Below the pieces are notes generated by a model. The model had not been told where the DNA came from. It made no database searches and worked only from the letters and a program-made list of their open reading frames with translations. From a virus: a stretch of 32,502 nucleotides of DNA. Below are positions 15,263-23,454 of the stretch, piece after piece. The translations under genes were made by a program, and so were the position numbers. How positions within the stretch are numbered: the stretch's first letter is position 1; each line of letters starts with the position of its first letter. The DNA is taken from positions 1-32,502 of the IMG/VR virus record IMGVR_UViG_3300017714_000077; one strand, given 5' to 3'.

Positions 15263-16866
15263 TGGCATCACCACTACAATGTGCCGAATCAGGCAATATC
15301 TTAGAATTTGTAATATTTTCAAATAAGACAGGGCGTTCTGCTGATGTTGGTCCTGGTGTTATTTCTTTAAGTTATTATGAGAGTATTCTTGATGGATCAG
15401 TTCGTTTTGTTGCTGTAATTGTTGATTCTGGTAGTAGTGATAAGGGTGGGGAGGCAATCACAGTATTACAGGAATTAAAACTTGAGGGTTCTGAAAAGTG
15501 CCACATTACTGTTTCGGATAATCAAAGCAATAGGTTGAAATTTGCAGATGATAATGCAATGTATATTAGAGAGATTAGGAATATTGTATCTTCTTCAGAG
15601 AGCACCATATACACGTTGGAATTGATGAATAAAGAGTTGATAGCAAATGATTTACTATCAACAGAGGTTTATCGTAGATTTGATGGTGAGATTAGTCAAT
15701 CTGCAGAGATTGTATTGAAGGAGATATTGAAAACAACCAAATCTGTTATAGTTGATGCTACAGCAAATAATTATAATTTTATTGGTGAAGGTAAAAAACC
15801 ATTTAGATTACTTGCAGAGATTGCTACAAAAGGGGTATCTCAAGCATCTAAACAGTCTGCAGGATATTTGATATTTGAAACATATGAAGGATATAATTTT
15901 AGATCAATTGACAATCTCTTTGAAGATGATGCTGGACATAAGTCCTATATCTACAATAGTAGTACAAAATTGCCTAATGGATATGATGGTAAAATTCTTA
16001 GATATGATGCTGATACTACAATAGATGTTGAGAAGAATTTAGCAACTGGAATATATGGTTCTAGGATGGAAACTATTAATACTTACAGTCATATATTTAA
16101 TACAAAAGCACAGGAAGTTGATACTGAAGAGCAAAAAATACATGGTGGTTTGTTATTGCCAACTCTATCAAAAGAGTTTAATGAAGAATTTGCAACTGAT
16201 GGTGCTTTATTATCCAGAAGATTTACAAAAATTGATTCTGTAGGCGAGTTACCAGAGGGCAGTGTAACTGAGCAGATTGAAAAGAAGACAGATCAGAATT
16301 TGGTATTGGAAGAAGTCGTCGTTCAATCATCGATGACATATAATAAATTATTCACAATGAGTATGAAGATTACTATTACTGGAGATTACTCTTTGAGAGC
16401 TGGGGATGTTATTCATTGTGATTTCCCAGAGCAGAGTTCAAAAAAGGAGGGTGGTATTGATAAAGAACTTAGCGGTAAATTTATGATTGCAGATATATGT
16501 ACACAGTTGACATCAAAGACTATCTTTACTAGAATTCATCTTGTAAGGGATTCGTTTGGAAGACAGGCAAATAGTAGTGTTGGAGCACAGGGAGGAACAT
16601 CTCTTGCTAATGCCAATAAAGGTAACTTTACTAATGGTAATCGATCACTTCCAGGCACTGGAAGAGTAAATCCCTTCGATTCTAGTTCTCTATTCAGTGA
16701 TCTTAATCTAAATCAAGGATTGTTTGACACGATAAATGATTTAAATAGTAATCAAACTAGAGATAAATCGGGTAGAACTAAAGATAAAACTAGAATTAAT
16801 GCTAATTTAGATGATAATCAGTCAGGAAACTCCGATTTTAATGCTGATGAATATCTGGGCTTGTGA
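15262..16866 (+). CDS. Baseplate hub protein, gp27-like
   Basis: The 534-residue protein has a beta-rich N-terminus (ILEFVIFSNKTGRSADVGPG, LSYYESILDGSVRFVAVIVD), a middle of mixed strands and helices (FRLLAEIATKGVSQ), then MSMKITITGDYSLRAGDVIHCDFP and a disordered Asn/Gly-rich tail. This is the pattern of cyanophage gp27 and late-control-D hub proteins, which form the trimeric ring at the end of the tail tube and hold the OB-fold spike protein. The gp5-like gene two genes downstream supports this, since gp27 and gp5 bind each other in T4. The ATG overlaps the previous stop (TAATG). Confidence 0.7.
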   Translation: MASPLQCAESGNILEFVIFSNKTGRSADVGPGVISLSYYESILDGSVRFVAVIVDSGSSDKGGEAITVLQELKLEGSEKCHITVSDNQSNRLKFADDNAMYIREIRNIVSSSESTIYTLELMNKELIANDLLSTEVYRRFDGEISQSAEIVLKEILKTTKSVIVDATANNYNFIGEGKKPFRLLAEIATKGVSQASKQSAGYLIFETYEGYNFRSIDNLFEDDAGHKSYIYNSSTKLPNGYDGKILRYDADTTIDVEKNLATGIYGSRMETINTYSHIFNTKAQEVDTEEQKIHGGLLLPTLSKEFNEEFATDGALLSRRFTKIDSVGELPEGSVTEQIEKKTDQNLVLEEVVVQSSMTYNKLFTMSMKITITGDYSLRAGDVIHCDFPEQSSKKEGGIDKELSGKFMIADICTQLTSKTIFTRIHLVRDSFGRQANSSVGAQGGTSLANANKGNFTNGNRSLPGTGRVNPFDSSSLFSDLNLNQGLFDTINDLNSNQTRDKSGRTKDKTRINANLDDNQSGNSDFNADEYLGL

Positions 16867-16878
16867 TTAAAATAACCT

Positions 16879-16886
16879 CATAAATA
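16879..16886 (+). promoter_or_regulatory. Late promoter before CP12
   Basis: CATAAATA matches 7 of 8 bases of the T4 late element and lies 22 bases before the CP12 ATG in a 41-base gap. It could also drive the gp5-like and spike genes downstream. Confidence 0.6.
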
Positions 16887-16907
16887 TATAAGAAAACATA
16901 TTAGTCT

Positions 16908-17135
16908 ATGGAAAGCATAGAAACCCATATTGCCAAGGATAAAGAAATCCTTGACAATGCTACTACATCTCCACAACAACGTCGTCACATTGAAGGCGAA
17001 TTGCATGAATTGGAAGATTATGCTGAGCATCACAAGCAAGAGATTGAAGCAGGAGATCATCATGATCCCTCTCCTTTAGAGCTTTATTGTGATCAACATC
17101 CCTCAGAACCTGAGTGTTTAATTTACGAAGATTGA
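16908..17135 (+). CDS. cp12: CP12-like Calvin-cycle regulator
   Basis: A 75-residue acidic, helical protein ending LELYCDQHPSEPECLIYED. The C-x8-C pair (C61, C70) followed by an acidic Tyr-containing tail is the C-terminal module of CP12, a redox-controlled protein that binds GAPDH and, with it, phosphoribulokinase, switching off carbon fixation in the dark. The N-terminal cysteine pair and AWD_VEEL core of many host CP12s are not seen, as in other short versions. Cyanophage CP12 is known and is thought to favour the pentose phosphate pathway for NADPH and nucleotide supply. It sits between hub genes and has its own late promoter; it ends 8 bases before the gp5-like gene. Confidence 0.75.
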   Translation: MESIETHIAKDKEILDNATTSPQQRRHIEGELHELEDYAEHHKQEIEAGDHHDPSPLELYCDQHPSEPECLIYED

Positions 17136-17143
17136 GATAGTAT

Positions 17144-20056
17144 ATGAGTAGCTGGACTTTAGGATCAAATTATTTCGACGCTGGCACACCATGGAACTTT
17201 TGGGAAGGGATCGTTGCGCCTAGAGAAGTTTGGGAAAGGGATGAAGAACAAGTTGCTGAACGGGGGGATTTACTCAACTGGGGTTACCGCGTAAAAGTTA
17301 GAATTCAAGGAGTTCACCCAGCAGATAAAACCATCCTCCCAGATGATCAATTACCTTGGGTCCGTATTAGTGGAACTAATACTGGTAGTGGACATAAAAG
17401 AACTGGTCTAAGTATCGGAGTTACACAGGGAAGTAGAGTTTTTGGTATTTGGGGAAATCCCCAAAAGAAAGAAGATCCAATACAACTTGGAACATATCCA
17501 AATACTGATCAATTATTATTGCCCAAAGAACAACCACCAAATAATGGATTTCTTCCTTTTAGTGGAATTAAAACTTCTGATTTAGTTGCGGGATATTCTA
17601 TTCCTGCTAAGGCGGGGAAACCCCTTGAGGGATTGTTCTATCCTAACATGCTAACACTATCAGATATTGCGATGATGCAGGAACCTGCGTTCCCTGTGGC
17701 ATCGCCTACTGATTGTGATAAAGCCCCAATGAACTCCATTCAAAAATCAATGACGGAGTTGATTCAGAAAATTGAGAGGGCGCAAAATCAACTTAATATA
17801 TGGGAAGATGCTGCACAAGGTTGGATCTCAGAAAAACAGGAGTGGATTCAGGAAAAGATTAGTGAAGCGTCCAATTTTATTGCTCTTGGTTTAAAAGACC
17901 TATTTAAAAACATACGTAAGTTTGTTGTAGAGAAACTCAACGAAGAAACTAAAAAACTTTACGAACTACTTAACCCACCAGATAGAGATAAAGCAAAAGT
18001 TGCGAAAGATGCTCTTGTTGAATTGATTGTTTGTCTTTTCAACAAAATGATTGGTAATTTGAAATCTCTGGCGGGTAATTTTTTAAGTCAGATGATGGAT
18101 CGCTATATTAATGTTCCAGCATGTGCAGTTCAAAATTTTGTTGGAGCACTTCTTGGTAATCTTCTTGGGGGTTTATCTGGTGCTATTGATTCTTTAGTCG
18201 GTAAACTATCTGGTTTGATTGGTGGTGCTTTTAGTCTTGTTGGCAGTATCTTAGGTATTTTGACAGGTATTGCTGGATTTCTTGCTTGTGAAGAAAATCA
18301 AGAGTGTCCTGACGCAAAAGAGTGGAGTATATTTGACGGTGCTAAACCACCAGCAAGTTTTGATCTTGATGGTATTATCAACCAGGCAAAGGATCTTGCG
18401 AAGAACACTGCTGATTTAGTTGATATTGATAATCTTGGATTGATGGATTTTGGTGATCTAATTAATGGTGCGATTAATTCTGCAAATCAGTGTAATGTTG
18501 GACCATTATTCTGTGGTCCTCCTAAAATTACTTTTTGGGGTGCTGGTGGCAGCGGCGCAAGTGGAAATGTAATTACTAGTGCAGTAGGTGATATTTTAGG
18601 TATTGATTTAAAGGCACAGGGTTTAGGATATAGAAAAGCACCTTTTGTGGATATTAGTGATTCTTGTGGGAAGGGATCAGGAGTAAGAGCACATGCTGAA
18701 GTAGAACGAGATGGAAATACTGATCCAGAAACTAATCAACCAACATATAGAGTAGTTAGAGTAATTATTGATGATCCAGGTGATGGATTCATTCCAAGAC
18801 CAGATGGTGACATGGGTGGAGATGGTAGAGTATGGGCACCTAAAGATTGGACAGTAATAAAAAGACCAGATGGAAGATGGCAGAAATTTCCTCCTGGAAC
18901 ATCTGAAGATGATCTTGATGTTCCAGTACCTGGAACAGAAGATCCAGATCAACCACGGACAATTGTAATTAGACCAGACGATAAACCGTATATTGGTGAT
19001 TATGTTAAACCAGAAGTAGGTCCAGGCGGTCTCCCTACACCCAGAGATCCAAATAAAGATGGAGATGGTACTGGTAGGGATATTTCTGACAAACTTCCAG
19101 AGACAATAGATGATCGTAAAAAAAGAATTACTGGAATAACTAAAATTCCTGGAACAGGACCAAATGGAGAAACTATATTTGATACATATCCAACCTTGGA
19201 TGTTGGTAGTTATCCTGTAATATTATACCTTTGTGATATTAATATTGAAGGTGCTGGAATTAATTATTCTTACGAAGATAAGATTATTATCGAACCTAAT
19301 CGAGGTGCAGAGGTTGTTCCTTTATGGGGTCCTTTTGGAGTATTAGATGGTGTCAAAATTGTTAAGAGTGGTAAAGGATTTGTTGAAAGACCTAGAATTT
19401 ACATTCAGTCTGATACTGGGTATAATGCAGAATTGACACCAGTTTTCTGTGTTGATAGACTCAGTGATGATACCGAAGGCAATCCATCAGATTCAAGAGA
19501 TCTCATTCAAAATGTAATTGATGTTGTTGATTGTGTTGGTAGTGTTGATTCTAGAGACTTTATTGGATATGTTAATGGAAAACCATACTATGGAGACTTC
19601 CATATGCATATGGGTCGTAAGATGACTGGTAGGAGTCATAGATCTTACGAGGGAAGACCACATCCATTCATATATGACACTGTTGGTGAAAGTATTCAAA
19701 ATTATGATAATAGATTTGGATGGGATGGAAGTTTCCTGAGAATGGTAACTTCTGGAGCACCAGATACTCGAACTGTTGATCAAGGATCTTCTACTTCCAG
19801 TGTATCTTCTGTTGATTCTTCTAGTGGAATATCAATTTCTGGAGGAAATGCTGAAGATGATAATAATATGGAAAATAATATGGCAGTTCAACCAGCATCT
19901 GCACCTCCATCAGCAGCACCTCCTCCAGCGTCTGCACCTCCATCAGCAGCACCACCAGCAGCACCACCGTCTGCCCCACCAGCGGCACCTCCTGCCGCTC
20001 CACCGTCTAGTCCACCACCTTCATCTCCACCATCTGGTGGCGGATATGGATATTAA
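17144..20056 (+). CDS. Baseplate hub/spike protein with gp5-type OB-fold
   Basis: A 970-residue protein. Residues ~20-120 resemble the T4 gp5 OB-fold: WGYRVKVRIQGVHPADK, DDQLPWVRISGT, TQGSRVFGIWGN and PIQLGTYP. No T4-type lysozyme domain follows. Instead there is a long helical region (about 200-310), a glycine/leucine-rich hydrophobic segment (about 333-380), repeats of the GxGYxxxPxV kind, and a His-containing segment (H820-M-H822-M-G, then RPHPFIY). The last ~55 residues are almost pure Pro/Ala/Ser. It probably occupies the gp5 position at the hub centre, holding the spike encoded next. The CP12 gene separates it from its presumed partner, the gp27-like protein. Confidence 0.7.
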   Translation: MSSWTLGSNYFDAGTPWNFWEGIVAPREVWERDEEQVAERGDLLNWGYRVKVRIQGVHPADKTILPDDQLPWVRISGTNTGSGHKRTGLSIGVTQGSRVFGIWGNPQKKEDPIQLGTYPNTDQLLLPKEQPPNNGFLPFSGIKTSDLVAGYSIPAKAGKPLEGLFYPNMLTLSDIAMMQEPAFPVASPTDCDKAPMNSIQKSMTELIQKIERAQNQLNIWEDAAQGWISEKQEWIQEKISEASNFIALGLKDLFKNIRKFVVEKLNEETKKLYELLNPPDRDKAKVAKDALVELIVCLFNKMIGNLKSLAGNFLSQMMDRYINVPACAVQNFVGALLGNLLGGLSGAIDSLVGKLSGLIGGAFSLVGSILGILTGIAGFLACEENQECPDAKEWSIFDGAKPPASFDLDGIINQAKDLAKNTADLVDIDNLGLMDFGDLINGAINSANQCNVGPLFCGPPKITFWGAGGSGASGNVITSAVGDILGIDLKAQGLGYRKAPFVDISDSCGKGSGVRAHAEVERDGNTDPETNQPTYRVVRVIIDDPGDGFIPRPDGDMGGDGRVWAPKDWTVIKRPDGRWQKFPPGTSEDDLDVPVPGTEDPDQPRTIVIRPDDKPYIGDYVKPEVGPGGLPTPRDPNKDGDGTGRDISDKLPETIDDRKKRITGITKIPGTGPNGETIFDTYPTLDVGSYPVILYLCDINIEGAGINYSYEDKIIIEPNRGAEVVPLWGPFGVLDGVKIVKSGKGFVERPRIYIQSDTGYNAELTPVFCVDRLSDDTEGNPSDSRDLIQNVIDVVDCVGSVDSRDFIGYVNGKPYYGDFHMHMGRKMTGRSHRSYEGRPHPFIYDTVGESIQNYDNRFGWDGSFLRMVTSGAPDTRTVDQGSSTSSVSSVDSSSGISISGGNAEDDNNMENNMAVQPASAPPSAAPPPASAPPSAAPPAAPPSAPPAAPPAAPPSSPPPSSPPSGGGYGY
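19898..20028 (+). repeat. Pro/Ala/Ser-coding low-complexity repeat
   Basis: The 3' end of the gp5-like gene is a short-period repeat encoding PASAPPSAAPP-like units. A 23-base segment at 19898-19920 recurs exactly at 19931-19953, and shorter CAGCAGCACC and CCACCGTCT units repeat after it. It is likely to vary in length between relatives by slippage and encodes a flexible tail. Confidence 0.8.
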
Positions 20057-20067
20057 TTTAGTACCTC

Positions 20068-20655
20068 ATGGCACGTCCAAGAATACATAATCCAATAGAA
20101 TTGAGTAATGACTACGGTCATATTAAATTCGGACATATCCTACCCAATAACACTTATGCTGGTGTTTTGGTTAGGAATGGTGACCCAATGAGACCATCTG
20201 AACACTATATGGCGTTCATGTCTTCTGGGAAAATGAAGGGAGGAACTATCAACAGATGTCCTGGTGTATATCAAATACATTGTGGTGAAAAACCAGTAGA
20301 AGATACATCTTTTGTACTAAATGCTGCTCTGGGTGATATAATTCTTAGAGCACCTAATGGTAGAATTAGGATGGATGCTAGAAATGTTGACATAAAGGCA
20401 ACTGGGAACGATAATAAGAGTGGTATAATTAACATTGAATCTAACGAAAAAATTATTGTTCGCAGTAAGAACGTTGAGATTAATGGTGATGCTGTTGCTA
20501 AATTCCTGTCTTCAGGAACATGCGAAATAGTTGGTAATAGCGCATTGAATTTTTTTGGTGGATTAATTGATTGTGCCGATGCATCAACAACATTATTACC
20601 GTCTAAAGGAACATCTGCATTTGAAACTCAACAACGAGGGGGAGGATTTATTTAA
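20068..20655 (+). CDS. Baseplate spike protein (gp5 C-terminal beta-helix type)
   Basis: A 195-residue protein whose residues ~85-160 are regular short beta-strands (GDIILRAPNGRIRMDARNVD, then GIINIESNEKIIVRSKNVEI and GTCEIVGNSALNFFGG), the pattern of the gp5/VgrG triple-stranded beta-helix needle. The N-terminal half (GHIKFGHILPNNTYAGVLVRNG) may form the attachment to the OB-fold protein just upstream. In T4 both parts are in gp5, separated by lysozyme and joined after cleavage; here they seem to be separate genes. It ends 1 base into the next gene (TAATG). Identity rests on fold pattern and place, not on detailed similarity. Confidence 0.65.
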   Translation: MARPRIHNPIELSNDYGHIKFGHILPNNTYAGVLVRNGDPMRPSEHYMAFMSSGKMKGGTINRCPGVYQIHCGEKPVEDTSFVLNAALGDIILRAPNGRIRMDARNVDIKATGNDNKSGIINIESNEKIIVRSKNVEINGDAVAKFLSSGTCEIVGNSALNFFGGLIDCADASTTLLPSKGTSAFETQQRGGGFI

Positions 20656-21425
20656 TGAAAGTACCAGATTTAGAAGTTAAAAAGACTTTATATGTTGGAG
20701 CGGGAGATCCTAGTTTGCCTCTTGGCAAAGGACCACTTCAGATTAGAGGAGGTGCTTTTATAGAATCTCCAGCAGTCTTTGGTCAGATTCCACCATTTTT
20801 GTATGGTAATGTAAATATAGGACCAGCGATCAACCCAGATATTACAGTAGATCCTTTTATTCCTGGTGCCATGTGTACTGGGATCAATAATCCATATTCA
20901 CTCGCTGTGGTTGGACCATCCGCGTTCTTGGGCATCTTGGATTGTAATGCCAACATTAACGCTGGAGGTAATATCACTGCTCAAGGTGAGGTTATGTCTC
21001 GTTGTGGGGTTCATATTCTCTCAGCGAAGAAGAATTTTGATATTCCTCACCCAACAAAGGAAGGTTGGAGATTACGTCATACCTGTCCAGAAGGACCAAC
21101 AAATGATGTATACATAAGAGGTAAATTGAGGAATGGTAATGTAATTGATTTTCCAGAGTATTGGAGAGAATTGGTAGATCCTGATTCAATTACAGTATCT
21201 ATTACTCCAGTTGGAACTCATCAAGACATTATAGTTCATAAAATTGAAGACAATAAAGTTTTTCTTCACTCTTCTAGACCTATTAACTGTCACTATCATG
21301 TTTATGGTGAGCGAGTAGATGGTGAGAGATTAATTCCAGAATACGAAGGTACAACTCCCGCAGATTATCCAGGTAATAATGATGAATACTCTGTATCTGG
21401 ATACCATTATGATACGAAGAGGTAA
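20655..21425 (+). CDS. Virion structural protein with fibre-associated domain (copy 1)
   Basis: A 256-residue protein. Residues 1-115 are strand-rich with glycine turns (LYVGAGDPSLPLGKG, NINAGGNITAQGEV), resembling fibre shaft sequence. Residues ~125-256 form a domain found in many marine phage tail proteins: KKNFDIPHPTKEGWRLRHTC, EGPTNDVYIRGKL, FPEYWRELVDPDSITVSITP, and a C-terminal PEYEGTTPADYPGNNDEY. The function of this domain is unknown to me; cyanophage copies are annotated as structural or tail-fibre related. The next gene carries a second copy. It starts inside the spike gene's stop codon and is 2 bases from the following gene. Confidence 0.65.
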   Translation: MKVPDLEVKKTLYVGAGDPSLPLGKGPLQIRGGAFIESPAVFGQIPPFLYGNVNIGPAINPDITVDPFIPGAMCTGINNPYSLAVVGPSAFLGILDCNANINAGGNITAQGEVMSRCGVHILSAKKNFDIPHPTKEGWRLRHTCPEGPTNDVYIRGKLRNGNVIDFPEYWRELVDPDSITVSITPVGTHQDIIVHKIEDNKVFLHSSRPINCHYHVYGERVDGERLIPEYEGTTPADYPGNNDEYSVSGYHYDTKR

Positions 21426-21427
21426 TT

Positions 21428-22036
21428 ATGTCTGAATTTGTAGTAGAACAAAACGGCAGTCCTGCTTGTGATGGCAAGTGGAGTGGTGCTCCTACGGGAG
21501 ATTGGAGATTCCCCATCTATCCATGGACAGGAGATAATGAATATCCGCCCGATGCATGTCCACTCAGGAGACATGACTTTGTACAATGCACAGATTTAAA
21601 ATGGGCAGGTGGCATATTGTCAGTTAAAGCACCCATTTGGGATGCTAAAAAATCTTTTGATATCTCGCACCCAACTAAAGATGGTCATAGACTTAGATAT
21701 ATTTGTCTTGAAGGACCAGATGCAGAGGTATATTTTAGAGGTAAACTCGTAAACGAATCTTACATTCAACTTCCAGATTACTGGAAAGATCTTGTTGATA
21801 TGGAGAGTTTAGGTATTACTTTAACTCCCAACGGTCATTGGCAAGAACTGTTTGTTGAAAAAATTGAATGGGGATCTAGAGTTGTAATTAAAAATAACGC
21901 AGGATCAGCAATTAACTGTGACTTCATGGTTCATGGTGTTCGTAAGGATGTTACAAAAAATATTCCTGAATATCAGGGGTTGACAGCAATGGACTATCCA
22001 GGCGATAATAGGGAATATAATATCAACGGCAAATGA
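21428..22036 (+). CDS. Virion structural protein with fibre-associated domain (copy 2)
   Basis: A 202-residue protein whose residues ~73-202 match the C-terminal domain of the previous gene (KKSFDISHPTKDGHRLRYIC, LEGPDAEVYFRGKL, LPDYWKDLVDMESLGITLTP, YQGLTAMDYPGDNREY). Its N-terminus is unrelated to copy 1 and rich in Trp, Cys and Pro (CDGKWSGAPTGDWRFPIYPW), suggesting a different attachment or a binding surface. A tandem duplication followed by replacement of the N-terminal part is the simplest history. Its last codons overlap the oxygenase start (ATGA). Confidence 0.65.
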   Translation: MSEFVVEQNGSPACDGKWSGAPTGDWRFPIYPWTGDNEYPPDACPLRRHDFVQCTDLKWAGGILSVKAPIWDAKKSFDISHPTKDGHRLRYICLEGPDAEVYFRGKLVNESYIQLPDYWKDLVDMESLGITLTPNGHWQELFVEKIEWGSRVVIKNNAGSAINCDFMVHGVRKDVTKNIPEYQGLTAMDYPGDNREYNINGK

Positions 22037-22710
22037 CCTACAAGGTACATGAAGCATTCCCTTTGATGGTTTATCAGGGGGAAGTCGAGTGTCACGATAC
22101 AATCAAAGAGCATCTTGACGAACTTCGTGACTATTGGTTTGATGGGTATGAGAATGAGAGTCCAGAATATTCTGGTAGAATCTTTGCTCATCAAAAAGAA
22201 TGTTGCAAACCCTTCTTTAAGGAACTAAGAACTCATATTGATAATTACTTTGATTGCTTGATTGTTGATCATTCAAAGTTGGATTATCACATTATTAAGT
22301 CATGGGTTGGATATCATAAGGATAATGAGACACCCTCAGTCAAACCTCATAATCATAATGCTTCTGATTTGAGTTTTGTATATTATTTGAATACTGATGA
22401 GACTTCAGATAAATTCTGTGTTGCTCAGGAGAATAATGCCAATGAGTGTGTTGGGGATTTATTTACTACAGCGATTCAGAGAAATCTGATCGGTGGTTAT
22501 AACAAATATAACTGTGATGTTTATACTATTACTCCTAAAGAGGGTACAGTAGTTATTTTTCCTAGTAAAGTCGGACACTTTACTCAACAGTTTGCTGATC
22601 GTAAAGGTGAGAGGATTGTTATACCTGGTGATGTTAGGGTTACTCTAAAACCTGAGAATCCAGATTACCATCAAGGATCAACGCATCCTTCTCAGTGGCT
22701 GGAACTTTGA
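22033..22710 (+). CDS. 2OG-Fe(II) oxygenase family protein
   Basis: A 225-residue protein like the small 2-oxoglutarate/iron oxygenases (2OG-FeII_Oxy_5 type) common in cyanophages. Visible parts are WVGYHKDNETPSVKPHNHNA (H106, H108 as metal-ligand candidates), SDLSFVYYLN, and GTVVIFPSKVGHFTQQF with a distal H182 followed by R194 in ERIVIPGD, which would bind 2-oxoglutarate. The substrate is unknown; hydroxylation of a protein or a sugar is possible. It is coupled to the upstream structural gene by an ATGA overlap, while its last 71 bases overlap the converging glycosyltransferase-like gene. Confidence 0.7.
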   Translation: MTYKVHEAFPLMVYQGEVECHDTIKEHLDELRDYWFDGYENESPEYSGRIFAHQKECCKPFFKELRTHIDNYFDCLIVDHSKLDYHIIKSWVGYHKDNETPSVKPHNHNASDLSFVYYLNTDETSDKFCVAQENNANECVGDLFTTAIQRNLIGGYNKYNCDVYTITPKEGTVVIFPSKVGHFTQQFADRKGERIVIPGDVRVTLKPENPDYHQGSTHPSQWLEL

Positions 22711-23425
22711 TTAATTTGTCTGGATCCCCTACTTCAAAGAGTTTTCTGTAGTCGGATGCCCACATTTCATTCCTGAGCATCCAATCCATACTATAATCAA
22801 ATTTAATATGATCTTTTCCAATATATCTATCGATATATGATTTGATCAAGGTCTCTCCTAGAGAGACATCCCCCCAATTGTTGTCATGTATTTCTTTTAT
22901 CTTCTCATAGCATTTGAAATATTGCTTCATCCAATATCCTTTGCCATGGGCGAAGTAGTCTATGTATGAATCTTCTGGTTCACATGGACCTGGATGAACC
23001 TTCCATGCAGGGATAACTATGTCACCATCTTTTATACTGAAGTTCTTTGTAGAGAAGTCACTTCTACATTTGATTACAACATCATAGTCTTCGGGATTGA
23101 ATAGTGATAGACCTAGGTATATGCAATACCACTGCTTTAAGATTCTGTAAGACCAATCTCTTTCATTCATTTCTAACCCATCTGCTTTAAAATTAAAATC
23201 AGGAAGAGTTTCTTTATCTCGGAACAAATATTTTTTGGGGTTATACTTATCTATTAGTTGATCTACATCAACATCTATGATTCCAGAACCCATGTATAGT
23301 TCTGAATAACTGTATGATGTAATATAGACATCAGCAGAATACTTATCAATTATGTTGGATTTTATGTTTGGAAGATGCTTCTCCCAATTCCTCATATATC
23401 CAGTCATTAAAAGAGCTACCCTCAT
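22640..23425 (-). CDS. Glycosyltransferase-like protein
   Basis: A 261-residue protein from the ATG at 23425 (an ATG at 23443 would add six residues). It starts RVALLMTGYMRNWEKHLPNI, with the ADVYITSYSY strand-turn and, at residues 116-123, VVIKCRSDFS, an R-x-D motif like those in WavE-type and other GT-A-like transferases seen in O-antigen clusters and large viruses. It probably transfers a sugar, but donor and acceptor are unknown. It is the only minus-strand gene in this half of the window, converges on and overlaps the oxygenase, and diverges from pcyA across 29 bases. Confidence 0.6.
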   Translation of the reverse strand: MRVALLMTGYMRNWEKHLPNIKSNIIDKYSADVYITSYSYSELYMGSGIIDVDVDQLIDKYNPKKYLFRDKETLPDFNFKADGLEMNERDWSYRILKQWYCIYLGLSLFNPEDYDVVIKCRSDFSTKNFSIKDGDIVIPAWKVHPGPCEPEDSYIDYFAHGKGYWMKQYFKCYEKIKEIHDNNWGDVSLGETLIKSYIDRYIGKDHIKFDYSMDWMLRNEMWASDYRKLFEVGDPDKLIKVPATEKDALILDGNLDSQVLE

Positions 23426-23433
23426 AATAAATA
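23426..23433 (+). promoter_or_regulatory. Late-promoter-like motif before pcyA
   Basis: AATAAATA matches 7 of 8 bases of the T4 late element and lies 22 bases before the pcyA ATG, in the 29-base gap between divergent genes. The gap is very AT-rich (TATAAT also occurs at 23448-23453, too close to the ATG to serve pcyA), so a chance match is possible. Confidence 0.45.
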
Positions 23434-23454
23434 AACTACACATCTTATATAATT

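Noticed and set aside
19898-20028. CRISPR-like or regulatory tandem repeat
   Set aside because: Repeats are short, in frame and encode Pro/Ala/Ser; there are no spacers of constant length.
17144-20056. Lysozyme domain inside the gp5-like protein
   Set aside because: No EGxRLxxYxDxxGxxTIGxGH-type sequence is visible anywhere in the protein.
19776-20090. Alternative-frame His/Leu/Gln-rich open frame
   Set aside because: It arises from the Pro/Ala repeat of the gp5-like gene read in another frame and overlaps two good genes.
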